Shown here: one piece after another, positions 32,317 to 42,937 of the stretch
Position numbering within the stretch: position 1 is the first letter of the stretch
How the letters are laid out: each line of letters begins with the position of its first letter
DNA from: Trifolium pratense
Lineage: Eukaryota; Streptophyta; Magnoliopsida; Fabales; Fabaceae
Assembly: GCF_020283565.1 (NCBI RefSeq)
Contig: NC_060065.1
Span: forward strand, 32,228,409 to 32,292,408
Direction: 5' to 3'
DNA length: 64,000 bases
Position numbers and translations under genes: made by a program
The notes under the pieces: model-generated
Told to the model about the DNA's origin: nothing
The model's input: the letters and a program-made list of their open reading frames with translations, nothing else
Database searches by the model: none

Positions 32317-35300
32317 TCAAAGTCTATAACCATGCAAATACTTAGCCCATCTTCTAGCCATATAAGGATCATGAAAATCCCAACTTTCAACACTACTATT
32401 CCTACCACCTATGTTTGTAGTGTTCATCATATCTCTCTCACTCTCACTATCTTCACCATTTTCTGAAACATCATCACATTTATGTTCATCTGCAAGACCA
32501 ACAACACTTTCTCCTGTTCTTCTAACACACTCATCAATTTCACCTTCAATGTAACTATATTCTACATACACATGACTACAATCACCTAAGTCTAATACAA
32601 TTCTTCTTTCTTCTCCGCCTCTTATCTCTCCGATTCTTATCACTCTTCCATTTCCGGCTTCCTCGCCTGCCCCGCATATTCTTAGTTGGATTTCCCTAAC
32701 AATGCCTCCTAACATTTTGGCTAAAAACTCCTCAAACTCTTGCATGACGAATCCGCTTGAAGTTCCGAAGCCAAATCCTACGTGAAATCTATGAATTGGT
32801 GTAGATGGTAATTCCATGCATATAGCGTGGTATGGTCTTGTAGGGTTGTCTGATAGGTGCAGGATACAGGACTCGGGGTTCTTGTGCAATCGGTCTTCAA
32901 GTATTTTAATGCCTTTCTTCAACCCTTCGACTGGATCAGCTTGTCCCATGTAAAACAAACGGTCGATAACTTGAAGGGCAGTGCGTTTTCCGTATGTTGT
33001 CATTCGTCTTAATGGGAAGACACGAGCTGCGGCTGAGGAGTATGTGACAATGGCTAGACGGTCGATATGTCTGAGAGAGAAAACCACAAGAGCCATAGCT
33101 TGTTTGAGAAGCCTTAGGTGTGGTCCATTGGGACTAGCAACTAGGACTAAGTCGGTTGCTCGCTCGTGTGCGGGTTTTACAGAGAGATAAGCTCTATTGG
33201 AGGAGGGACACATGATATAAGGCGTTTGCATAGGTGGAGAATGTAACATTGATGAGGAGCTACAAGGACATGAGGCATGATTGGTCACTTGCAAAGCGGA
33301 ATGGAAACTAGTTGGTGCATTACGTGGAATAGGTTCGAGAGAGAAACATAGCTTGGGAGTGTCGGGTGAGTCATTAGGCTCAACAGGATCATCATCATCA
33401 TATCGAGCAGTACGCAGAACAGATCGGCGATGAACACGGAAGGTGGCAATAGAATCATCAAGGATTCTTAGAATGGGATCACTTTGGTTACTTGAAGCAA
33501 AAGAACCAGAAAGTGTGTTGTTAAGGTTGCGAGGGAGTTGAGTCCAATGGGCGCGGCAAATGGGACAGGTGACACTACCGTGACGGACGTTGGAAGAGAT
33601 GCAGGCAAAATGAAATGCATGAGAACACTGAGCAGTGAATATAGCTTGGCCTGGACTGCTTCCCTTGCTGTGGTAACTCAAAGGATCTAAGCATATAGCA
33701 CACAAACCCTGCAAAGTTACACAAAGCAGAAGAGTCAAGTATATTGAATAAATAACATATATCGTATATAAATTAATGATTTAGGTCATGTTTGGATAAA
33801 TAGCATAACTAAGCGCTAATTGCATAAGCATGTATCGTATAAGTGCTTATGTATAAGGTATTTCTATCACAGAAGATAAAATAAAATGAAACTATTTCAT
33901 AAGCTATTCTTGAGATTTATTGAAAATAAGCGGAAAACAATTGATAGATAAGTCGTAAGTTGTTTGCATAAGCTCTCCTAATCAGTCTCACAAGCACTTA
34001 TGTCAATAGATAAGTTCAAATAAGTCAATCCAAAAAGACCGTTAATCAATCTTAACCAATCGATTGAAGTAGGAATCGATTGAAGTAGGAGAAGATGCAA
34101 TTAAACTTTATGGACATTTAAAATGAGATTCCAATTCCACACTAAAGTGACAATAGATAGTGTGTTTCACAAAAGTTCACTCCCTTCATTAGGAAGCTAC
34201 TGAACATGTACATAACTCCTTAATTTTTTCAGAAAGGTTTTCACAAAAATAGAAGGAAAAGTAAGGTCATGCATGTTGTGGAAGATGAAACTTCCTAATG
34301 TGGGGTCTTCATTAATAGTGAATTGATTCTTGGCTTCACTTATGCTTCATGTGCTGGCTTATTCACATGCCAGTATCCTCTATTCCCTACTTTGAAGTTC
34401 TAAACAAGTATAAGCCTATGTTTGGCATCACTGTGGGTATGTTCTGGCGTATCCACCATGATACCAAACATAGGCTAACTACCAAAATAATTGATTTAAC
34501 TTTGTGTTGCCTGTGGTTTGCAACCGCAAAATAATGGATTTTGATATTTTGAAGTCTCCGCACGGCATCACAACTGCAATTTCGAATGCATCAGCCGCAT
34601 TTTCCCATAATATAAAGGTTGGCGGCGATAAACACCATGTTGCCAAAAAGAAAAATTAAGTATCACATTGAAAAAAAAGTTCCAAGTGAAAAAGCAAAGA
34701 CCTTCCAATAAGGCCAATCATTGAGGCACATTGGATTCTGAAGTAGCTAATAAAAGAAATCAAAGATAGGAAACCAAAAAAGAATAGATTACCAAAATGT
34801 GAAAAAAGTCAAGAAATACTTTTAACAGTGAAATTGTCTTTAATCCTAAACTTGTAAATTTGCTGAAAATATTAATACAAAATAAAAAAGCACTTATGGT
34901 GGTTTAACTTTGAAGTAATTACAACAAGTCAATTACCTTATTATGAAGCTCATTGTTGTTGATGTTATTAGTGATTATACTTGAATCAGTTTCTTCTATT
35001 ATCTCCCCTGAGAAATTTTTTGTTGTAGATGGAGACACAAATGAGGAATTTGAGATCTGCAAAAAATAAGTTAAAAGCCAAAGTAAATGTCACATTCTTT
35101 TGTCACAAAATACCTCATATAGTAAATTAGAAATTGACTTCATCAGAAATTGAAAAACATAATCACAGTACTAATAGGATAGCCACATTAAATTCAACAT
35201 TAACCCTCTAACCACTATAATCACTAAAACAAAAATACTATTAGAAAGAAAAAAAAAGGGAAATTTTGAACATTGAACATAATGGATTATAGGCTTTTAT

Positions 35301-35653
35301 TGTTCGTAGACAAAATGAGAATTTATTACACATGAACTCAAATTTCTAAGAGATGAAAACCCAATTTAGAAAAATTGAAGATAATCCTAAAATGCAGGTA
35401 AAAATTGAAACTTTTTGCAAAATGGTAAAAACCCAAGAAGTAAAAAATGCATTTTTATTGAAGGAAAGTGAAAGTGTGTACATACATTAGTAGATAGGTT
35501 ACAAGAAGTATCAATGGTGGTAACTGGATCCACCATTGATTTTGTTCTTGAGAATGAACCACATGCATATGAAGTTGCAACAACAACAACTTTCTTTGCT
35601 ACTTCTCTTAGCTTTGATGATGTTGTTCTTCTTCCTCTTGAACTTTCTCTCAT
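32317..35653 (-). CDS. RING-H2 and vWA-like protein, WAV3/WAVH-type E3 ubiquitin ligase
   Basis: Three exons (35486-35653, 34937-35056, 32317-33708), all phase 0, give 559 aa. The RING-H2 lies at about 99-147 with C99, C102, C124, H126, H129, C132, C144 and C147 in canonical spacing (CAICLDPL; HAFHFAC; CPICR). A von Willebrand A-like domain starts near residue 280 and runs to about 440 (ATDLVLVASPNGPHLRLLKQ; DRLAIVTYSSAAARVFPLRR; ADPVEGLKKG; CILHLSD). The MIDAS DxSxS signature is absent. WAV3-family ligases act in root growth and gravitropic responses in Arabidopsis. The C-terminal half (acidic segment, then MARRWAKYLHGYRL) is shared by the family as I recall it. Intron 2 carries Tourist and palindromic MITEs. 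Family call firm, individual member uncertain. Confidence 0.88.
33784..34041. mobile_element. Tourist-like MITE in the RING gene intron
   Basis: TTA flanks (33781-33783, 34042-34044). Ends are GGTCATGTTTGGATAAATA and, inverted, GGTCTTTTTGGATTGACTT. Internal phrases match the copies at 17370 and 23203. Confidence 0.8.
34413..34476. mobile_element. 64-bp palindromic MITE
   Basis: The terminal inverted repeats AGCCTATGTTTGGCATCA and AGCCTATGTTTGGTATCA (inverted right end) enclose about 28 bp. It lies in intron 2 of the RING gene. Similar sequence at 3588. Confidence 0.65.
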
Positions 35654-35716
35654 TCTCTCTCTAGTTTGTGTGTGTGAGTGACCCTTTGAGTTTGGGAATG
35701 AGAGGGTTTTGTATTT

Positions 35717-35720
<4 letters not shown>

Positions 35721-35763
<43 letters not shown>

Positions 35764-35795
35764 TGTACGTGTGTGAGAGAGAGAGAGAGAGAGAG
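35721..35795. repeat. Two (AG)n tracts in the RING gene leader
   Basis: 35721-35756 and 35775-35795, CT in the gene sense, 70-140 bp upstream of the ATG and downstream of a TATA box, so they are probably transcribed 5' UTR. Confidence 0.88.
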
Positions 35796-35925
35796 GAGAC
35801 AAAGGGGTCTGCAGAAATCAGTAATGAGCAGGTTGTGTTACCATCGTTGGTGTTACTACTTTTTAAAGTGAGTATTATTGTTGTTATTGTGTTCTTTTTC
35901 TTTGTTCATCAAACACCACACACGC

Positions 35926-35937
35926 TTATATATAAGG
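35926..35937 (-). promoter_or_regulatory. Candidate TATA box of the RING gene
   Basis: CCTTATATATAA on the minus strand, about 275 bp upstream of the ATG, would place the start site near 35900 and both CT tracts in the leader. Confidence 0.5.
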
Positions 35938-36040
35938 CAAGTACATTTTACATTCATATGCTTTCAAACCACTGTCACAAATATACATTATTACCATCCA
36001 AGTTATTTTTGTGTTCACTCTTTGGTTTTCACAAGATTCT

Positions 36041-36188
36041 TTTTTAAGCTTTTTATCACCGGTTTAATCTAATTTGGGATCAGTTTTAATAGTGGTTTCA
36101 GTTCTCTTCAGTCGTAGTTGCGGAGATCAAACCGTAGTTCTACCAACTAAATTTAACGTCAATCATCGTTGAACCAACTAATAATTAG
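36041..36188 (-). mobile_element. tRNA-derived SINE, family B, copy 2
   Basis: Minus-strand A box TAGTTGGTTCAACGATGATT and B box GGTTTGATCTCCGCAACT. The 14-bp TSD TTTCACAAGATTCT is at 36027-36040 and 36189-36202. Confidence 0.85.
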
Positions 36189-36202
36189 TTTCACAAGATT
36201 CT

Positions 36203-39200
36203 AAAGGTTCCGATAATTTATAATTTAGTGGAGAAATAAATAATATTTAATAGAAAATTATCTGTTGCCCTTTTATATTTTGTACATATTTAAGATTATG
36301 TGACTGTTGGTAACACATAGACTACATTTTGAAGCCTCTATCGTGATTTCTCAGCTTTGCAATATGTTTGGTTCACTTTTCCGAAATCGATTATGTCTTC
36401 CAAACTCAATTCTACAAGAACCTCCAAATCCTAGCTACAATGTTTTTGATTAGTCGATAGATTCATTCAAATTTTAAAGTATTATAATAAAATTACCGTG
36501 GTTTATTGTAGTTTTGTCGAATTAACTATAAATGTAAACATAGCTAGACTCTAATGAACATATCGGTCCAATTTTGTTACTACATGGTGGTTGGTTGTTG
36601 TAAGTTTAGTTAAGGTTGAATCAATCGGAGCCTTCGGAGGTACTCAAAATCTATATTTGTAATTGGATTTTGAATTACTAAGAAAAATTTAAATTCCTTC
36701 CCAAAAACAAAAAAGGCCGAAAAGAAGTACAGCGAGGAAAAAGCCACCCACGAGTCCGAGAAAAATAGGACCCAACACCCCACTAATCTCTATTAACTCC
36801 AGTACAAGATAGGTTGCATCTCCCACTTATAGAAGGAAGGAGCAGAGAGACTCGTGATTCTTATCCATAAACCACTTTCAAGATGAAAATTTCACCTTAT
36901 CAACTAAAGTGTCGACCGAAACAGTTCCTCCACAAAAATTATTTGACTTGCTTATTGAAAACAAATGTTATATTTGGGATTATAATTTGATTGTTTTCTC
37001 TTGAAAGTTCAGCTAGGAAGTTTTCTATTTTTAAGTCATATACATACTTCCCTATTCTTGTGAGTATCACATTCAACATTCAATGGGCAATTGGGCATGG
37101 TAAATTTTAATTAGTCCACAGCATCAAAATCAATATTGTTTATTTCTATGTAAAATGCTAATATATATAATAATAAGAAGAAATAAAATTATAGGGCTCA
37201 GGATCATGAAATGAGGAGGGAGGAAGAGAGTGTAAGGACCAATGTGGACCTTTCCAAAGACAATGATATTATGGGACCATCCCACACCCAAACATTGTCA
37301 AATATTAGTTGCTTACAGCAATAGTGTGATCCCTCCACTTTGGACCACACTTATTTTCCTCCATTTTTCTCCTTCTCCCATTCATATATATATGTTTATT
37401 TGAAACAATTATGTATCAAGTGCAATGGATATAATAAATTAATAATGGTAAATTAACTTATTTAATTTAAGTGGTTAATAAATCCTCTTTAAAAATAAAT
37501 CATTCGAGAGAATATAAATTTTATTCTTAAATAAAATAACTTTTTTTTATTAAATAGTACTTATTTCTTAGTCGAATTCCAAATTATTAAAACACTTTTA
37601 AAAATCAAACACGGTTAACACAAAATAAAAATGCATACACTAATTTTTTAAAAGATAATTTTTTTTATTTACCCATAAATCTAGATAGATTTAATAATCA
37701 ATATATATATTTAATGATGATATATAATGATGATGAGCTTCCCTTAGATTTCCAAGTATTCAACCCCACCTTCTGCACAAGGAATAAGGACCACTAGTAT
37801 GCACATTTGCATACTTATTTTCTTCATTTTCTCATTCATCACAACAATGAAAATTATATTTATTTTGTTGAAGGATTGAAAATGAAATGATAACCAAAAG
37901 TATAAGAGAGAGGGAAAAAAAATGAGGAATAAAGAAAAAGAAAAAAAGTCAAAAGGTTCAAAAGGGTGTTCCAAGAGGTGGGGAAATGACCGTTTTATTT
38001 TGAATTTAAAAAGTTTAGTAATCAATCTATGATAGCTTCTCCTCTTTAGCTCTTTTCCTTTTAGTTAATTAATTAATAAAAATAAATAACAAGGAAGAAA
38101 CAAAAATAAAATAAATAAAAATGTATGTTATAGTTCATAAGGCCTAATTTAGCTGACAATGTCGATATTATTAAATTACTGTTCAATTTCAAACACAAAA
38201 TTTTACAATTATGTTATGTGTATGTTTCAGTAGTTATTGTCACTTCGCCGTCCGCAAAGAAAAAACCAAGAATAGAAGAAGATGCATGTTATATGCAAAA
38301 CCCAAAGGTAGCCCCCAAAGCATAGAGAGACAAGTGGGTTTGGCTATGATGCTTTTCTTACACTGCCTTTGTTCCATTTTCTCTTCATAAAATAAACACA
38401 TGACTTTGTCAAAAAACATAAATAAAACACATGACTTACTATGGCCAAACGTATAGATCTCTTTATCTTTGTCCTTACTCCCTTTATAACCAATACATAT
38501 TTTGGGTTAGTTATCAAATTAACTTTTATTTGTGGAAAAATTTGGAATACTTAGTTAATTAGATCAATAGTAATCTAGTTTTGAAAAACAACATATTATG
38601 TTTATTCAAGGGAATCTGAGTTTGAATTTCTTAAATAAGTTACAACTTCAATCGAATTTTGTGGATAGTAAAAACATGATTGAGTATATGAGACTTCATT
38701 AAATATGGCTAGCAAAATTAAGACTTTTTTTCTATGACATGCACGTAGCCAAAATGTTATAAAAAATGCATATTTGGCCAAAAATATGTTATAACTTATA
38801 AAAAAAAATGCATATTTGAAATTAATTTTCATTAACCTTTCAATTTATTATTTTTGGTATAAAAGAGGGCAAAACCTATATTCCAATATTATTTTTATAT
38901 ATATTTTTTTTAAAAAAACTACTTTATTTTGCATGGAATTTTAACTTTGTGTTCGTAAGTTTAAATAAGGAATTTTGTGTTTTTCTTGATTAAATTCTTT
39001 TGAATTTTTTTAAGAAGAAATTCCTTTGAATTTTAGAAATAAATAATCTATACTACTATTTAGTATTTATAACAAATCATAGATGTGTTATCAACTCTTA
39101 ATTTTCTCATCAACTAAATCTTGAGCTCATATTTGAAAGAGCTTTGTTCAATTTTGAGTGAGGCATTTGATTCACTATAGTATGGTCATGATATAGTTTG

Positions 39201-39770
39201 AATTTTCTATATTATGAAATAGTAAAGTGAAAAAAAGAAGAATAATTTATGTGATCATATGTAAGGCATATTGTGAGTGAAAAATTAAAGATAAGTGAGG
39301 CAACTCAAAAGTGAATTATTCTGTGTAGTATGTGCTTTTGTGAGCTTATTGCTTTCTTTTCCTTCCCTTTGAACTGAAAAAGGATAAGTAGTCCTATAGA
39401 TGATTGAACCCAAAATAGAAGTCTTAAATTGAATGTACTCTTGCCCTTGACCATCAAATTTTCTTTGCTTCTTCTCTTATATTTATTTATTTCTTTCCTT
39501 TATATTTATCTTTTTGTTGTCCTAAATTAAAGAAAGAGGGGCCCAAATTACCTACATATTATGTTAGGTTTTTTTTCTTTTCTTTTTGGAACGAGACATA
39601 TTAGGTTAGGTTATGAGTGACCTATATCCTCATATGAAATTTGAATTCTATAACCATTCACTAAATTTTCAAAATAAATAAATTGCAACTGATATGCATT
39701 TTAAGTGTAAAAATTTATTACATTGTTATGCGCACATAGGTCGAACCTAAGTTTTGTAAAGCTCATTCTG
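36203..39770. other. AT-rich intergenic DNA without a gene
   Basis: Read on both strands without finding a conserved peptide, RNA gene or element boundary. It is dominated by A/T runs; the longest open frames are low-complexity. This may hold distal promoter sequence, but nothing specific is visible. Confidence 0.5.
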
Positions 39771-39779
39771 GTTTTTAAG

Positions 39780-39915
39780 GGAATGAAGTCCGGTAACCTA
39801 GAGTTTGATCGTAAGGTAAATAAAATTTAGTTAATTTTTTTTTTTACCAGTAATCGAACTCAAATTCTCCCAAATAATTCGTTATAAAGAGAGTTTGTTA
39901 ACCACTTGAGTCCAA
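39780..39915 (-). repeat. SINE-like family D, copy 1
   Basis: On the minus strand, GGACTCAAGTGGTTAACAAA (A-box-like), then GAGTTCGATTACTGG (B-box-like), then a 3' part TTTACCTTACGATCAAACTC shared with 41120-41295 and 59590-59640. Confidence 0.55.
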
Positions 39916-39985
39916 TATTTTAGTTTATATGATAAGCTTTAAATTAACTGTTTTAAAAGTGTGGTATGATTTTGTTACTCTTCTT

Positions 39986-40147
39986 AAAAGTTTTTTTTTT
40001 CCGTTCACCACCGGTTTAATCTGGTTCGGAGGTTAGTTCTGACATCAAGTTGTTCCAACCTCCTCCCAATTGCAGTTGTGGAGGATTGAACGGTGGTCTT
40101 TCCTACCAAGTTCAACGCTAATCACCACTAAACCAACTAACGATTTA
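39986..40147 (-). mobile_element. tRNA-derived SINE, family B, copy 3
   Basis: Minus-strand TTAGTTGGTTTAGTGGTGAT (A box) and CCGTTCAATCCTCCACAACT (B box). The 11-bp TSD TTACTCTTCTT is at 39975-39985 and 40148-40158. Confidence 0.83.
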
Positions 40148-40780
40148 TTACTCTTCTTTAATCTAACATATTGGTGATATTATTATAAATGGTATTGAAT
40201 AGATGTGTTACTTTCAAAGAAAATAAAAAAGCATCCAAAATTAAGCAAAATAAATAAAGTAACACTTCCCAAAATAAACTACAATAAATTTAAGAAATAG
40301 ATTCCTGAATGCGGCACCTGAAGACAAAATTCAACATAATAGAAGGATTTAGAAGGGTTCTGAAATCACAATCTTCACCTAATTATTGGATTATTCTAGT
40401 TAACTAATAATGCAAAGTAGGTCACAATTTAAGCAAGCAATTAAGAAATCATCACACTAGGTCTAGGAAAAATGATTTTGATTAATTAGCAAGAACATAT
40501 ACCATGAATTTAGCAAATTTTTTGTCCATGAAACAACATTATCAAATTAATTTTTCTTGTCCATGAGTTAATTGGAATATTTAGGTAGAGGAACCTTTCG
40601 TTCACATGTTTCAACCTAGACATATAACAAGCAGACAAATGATAGAGAGCAAATAATCTTTAATTTGATGTCTACATGAGTTGTTCAAGGTTTTCAATCA
40701 CCATACAATATGCTATTTTTAATGTATAGATTCAGTGTTAATGATTAAGCATATAGACATGCACAATCTGACTAATTTAT

Positions 40781-40950
40781 CATGGCACCAAGTTTCCACC
40801 GCCGTTAGCGATGATGACTAATCTTCGTCAGGGAACTTGTGGGGTACACAAAGTGAATTCTCCCCTCCCAATCGAATTTTTTCCATACGCATGAGCAAGA
40901 AAACGAACCCCTGGCCACATGCTTAAGGGGACCAAAACCCTTACCACTTG
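40781..40950 (-). mobile_element. SINE-like family C, complete copy
   Basis: The minus-strand 5' end CAAGTGGTAAGGGTTTTGGT (A-box-like) is followed by GGGGTTCGTTTTC (B-box-like). The 3' part includes AGTTCCCTGACGAAGATTAG. The 11-bp TSD GACTAATTTAT is at 40770-40780 and 40951-40961. Fragments occur at 10020 and 63928. Confidence 0.75.
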
Positions 40951-41119
40951 GACTAATTTATTGTTGGTTATTTGGTTAACCCTTTAATATTTGGGGAACG
41001 AGATTCTGATAATTTGAAATTCATCAAGTAAAATATGGTAAAAAAATTGTTCCACACCTTGAATTATTTGTCGAGATATAGTTAAGGTAATTGTATAATA
41101 AAAGAATATTGTATGATAG

Positions 41120-41295
41120 TGTGAACTCAAATGGTTAATAAGCTTCTCCTATGATGAATCGTCCGGGAGAACTTGAGTACTATTCTTGGTGAAAATAATT
41201 ATTGGTCAAACTTTACTTACCTCGCGATCAAACTTTGGATTACGACCCCCTTACCCTGAGAATCAGAGGTTAAAAACTAAAAAAAAAAGAAGTCA
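41120..41295 (+). repeat. SINE-like family D, copy 2
   Basis: TGAACTCAAATGGTTAATAA (A-box-like), AACTTGAGTACTATTCTTGG (degenerate B box), TTTACTTACCTCGCGATCAA, and a terminal A-run. Same layout as 39780-39915. No clean TSD. Confidence 0.55.
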
Positions 41296-42201
41296 GTGTT
41301 TGAAAAAAATTATAACTTGATTTGTAATCACTTAGTACTTAAAAGAGCTTCTGAAAATAATATGACTATCCGTGTTAAATAGTATTTTGTTCCATATAAT
41401 GTTATTTTAGTGAATTTTGGTTTACCCCTTTCATTAAACATATCATGTGATTATTCATGTCCGGGCACAAGTCAGCGTATTCAATGAGAACTAAAAGGAT
41501 TAAATCTTCACATTACATATTAAAATTGCAGAAAGAAAATTAAAGAGGAGTAAACTAAAATTCACCAACCCATAAAGAAATAAAACTATGTTGTTTGTCC
41601 GAAGACACTAAACTTTCACGAGCTTATGCTAAAGATGACTTAAAGTAAAAGATCTGTCAAAATTTTAGATAAGTTCTTGAACATGATTCAAATTTGAAAC
41701 TTTCCAAATTCAATTAGCTTATCAAAATATCAAAAGTGGATATTTTTCTTGAAAGCAAGTTGTACTAATAGAGCTAGAAAATGATAGATGCACCAAAGGA
41801 AAATAATGACAGTAGTGAGAACTTAGGGAATCTCTTCTTTGTGAAATGACATATGAGAAATTACTTGGTAATCCTCTTGCTTATCAAAAGAAGGAAAAGG
41901 GGAAAGTTTCCTTGTGTCCCCAGAAACTTGTTGCTTGCTAGGCTACAAAGATGAAATGTGTTTTGTTTTCTTGCTTCTATAGGTTGATTTGACCTGGTCA
42001 AATCCATGTTTTATAAGGGAGTTGAACTTATATTATTATATGCATTATATGTTTGTCTCTAATCTTATTTCAATATCGTGTCTTCTAACGAGTTGATCCA
42101 ATTGATAAGAAATTAACTCATATTTTGCGAGGATGTCAATTCACGTCTCGTTATTAGTATAACTTCATTGCATGTAATATGTAAATAGTACTAAATACAT
42201 C

Positions 42202-42421
42202 TGTCAACGTTCTCTGAACCTTGAAACTTGCACTAGACCTGATAAGCTCTCGGGATCCAACTCAGCTAAACTTTTTTGATATCATAAAGTTCATAACATG
42301 TTGCTGTCTTTGTCTTGTCAACGTTCTCTGAACCTTGAAGCTTGCACTCGACCTGGTAAGCTCTCGAGACCCAACTCGGCTAAACTTTTTTGATATCATA
42401 ACATGTTGCCGTCTTTGTCCT
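42202..42421. repeat. Tandem duplication, period about 115 bp
   Basis: GTCAACGTTCTCTGAACCTT starts at 42202 and again at 42317. The two units agree closely through ACTTTTTTGATATCATAA and GTCTTTGTC; the second unit lacks about 10 bp. Confidence 0.85.
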
Positions 42422-42937
42422 TATCTTCTTTTTTAGTCAATGAATAGTCCTTCCTTAATACAAGCGCCTGATTTCATGGTGGTTGTTTAAGAGTCACAGT
42501 TTTGGCATTTTCTAATTGTTTTGACACAATGAAATCCTCACTTTTTGATAGTCTATTAATCATAATGTCATTAGATTTTTTAGTTATGATGGTCACTTCT
42601 GAATTTTTTTTGTGCCTACTTGGACCACAACATAAAGTGATAAAGATAAAGATAAAAGAAAGAAATAGTGATACCTTGCAACTTTTAGAAATTCCATGAT
42701 TAGAATGGAATGGTAAATCATTTGTTCATTTGAAATTTATTTGGACTTTGTAACTTAACGGTAAGTAACACTTTCACTTTTAAACTTTTCACAGTTCTCT
42801 CTTCCAAAAACAAGAGTCTTCCTCCATTCCCAAAACACCCTCATGTAGTAATGGTATTCATAGTAATCCACTATTAAATGTACACTTGTTTGGGGAGATA
42901 TATAAAATAACTATGGTTAGTCTTAAATTATTGGTAA

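Noticed and set aside
35709..36047. 112-aa plus-strand ORF starting with Arg-Glu repeats
   Set aside because: Generated by the AG microsatellite in the leader of the minus-strand RING gene.
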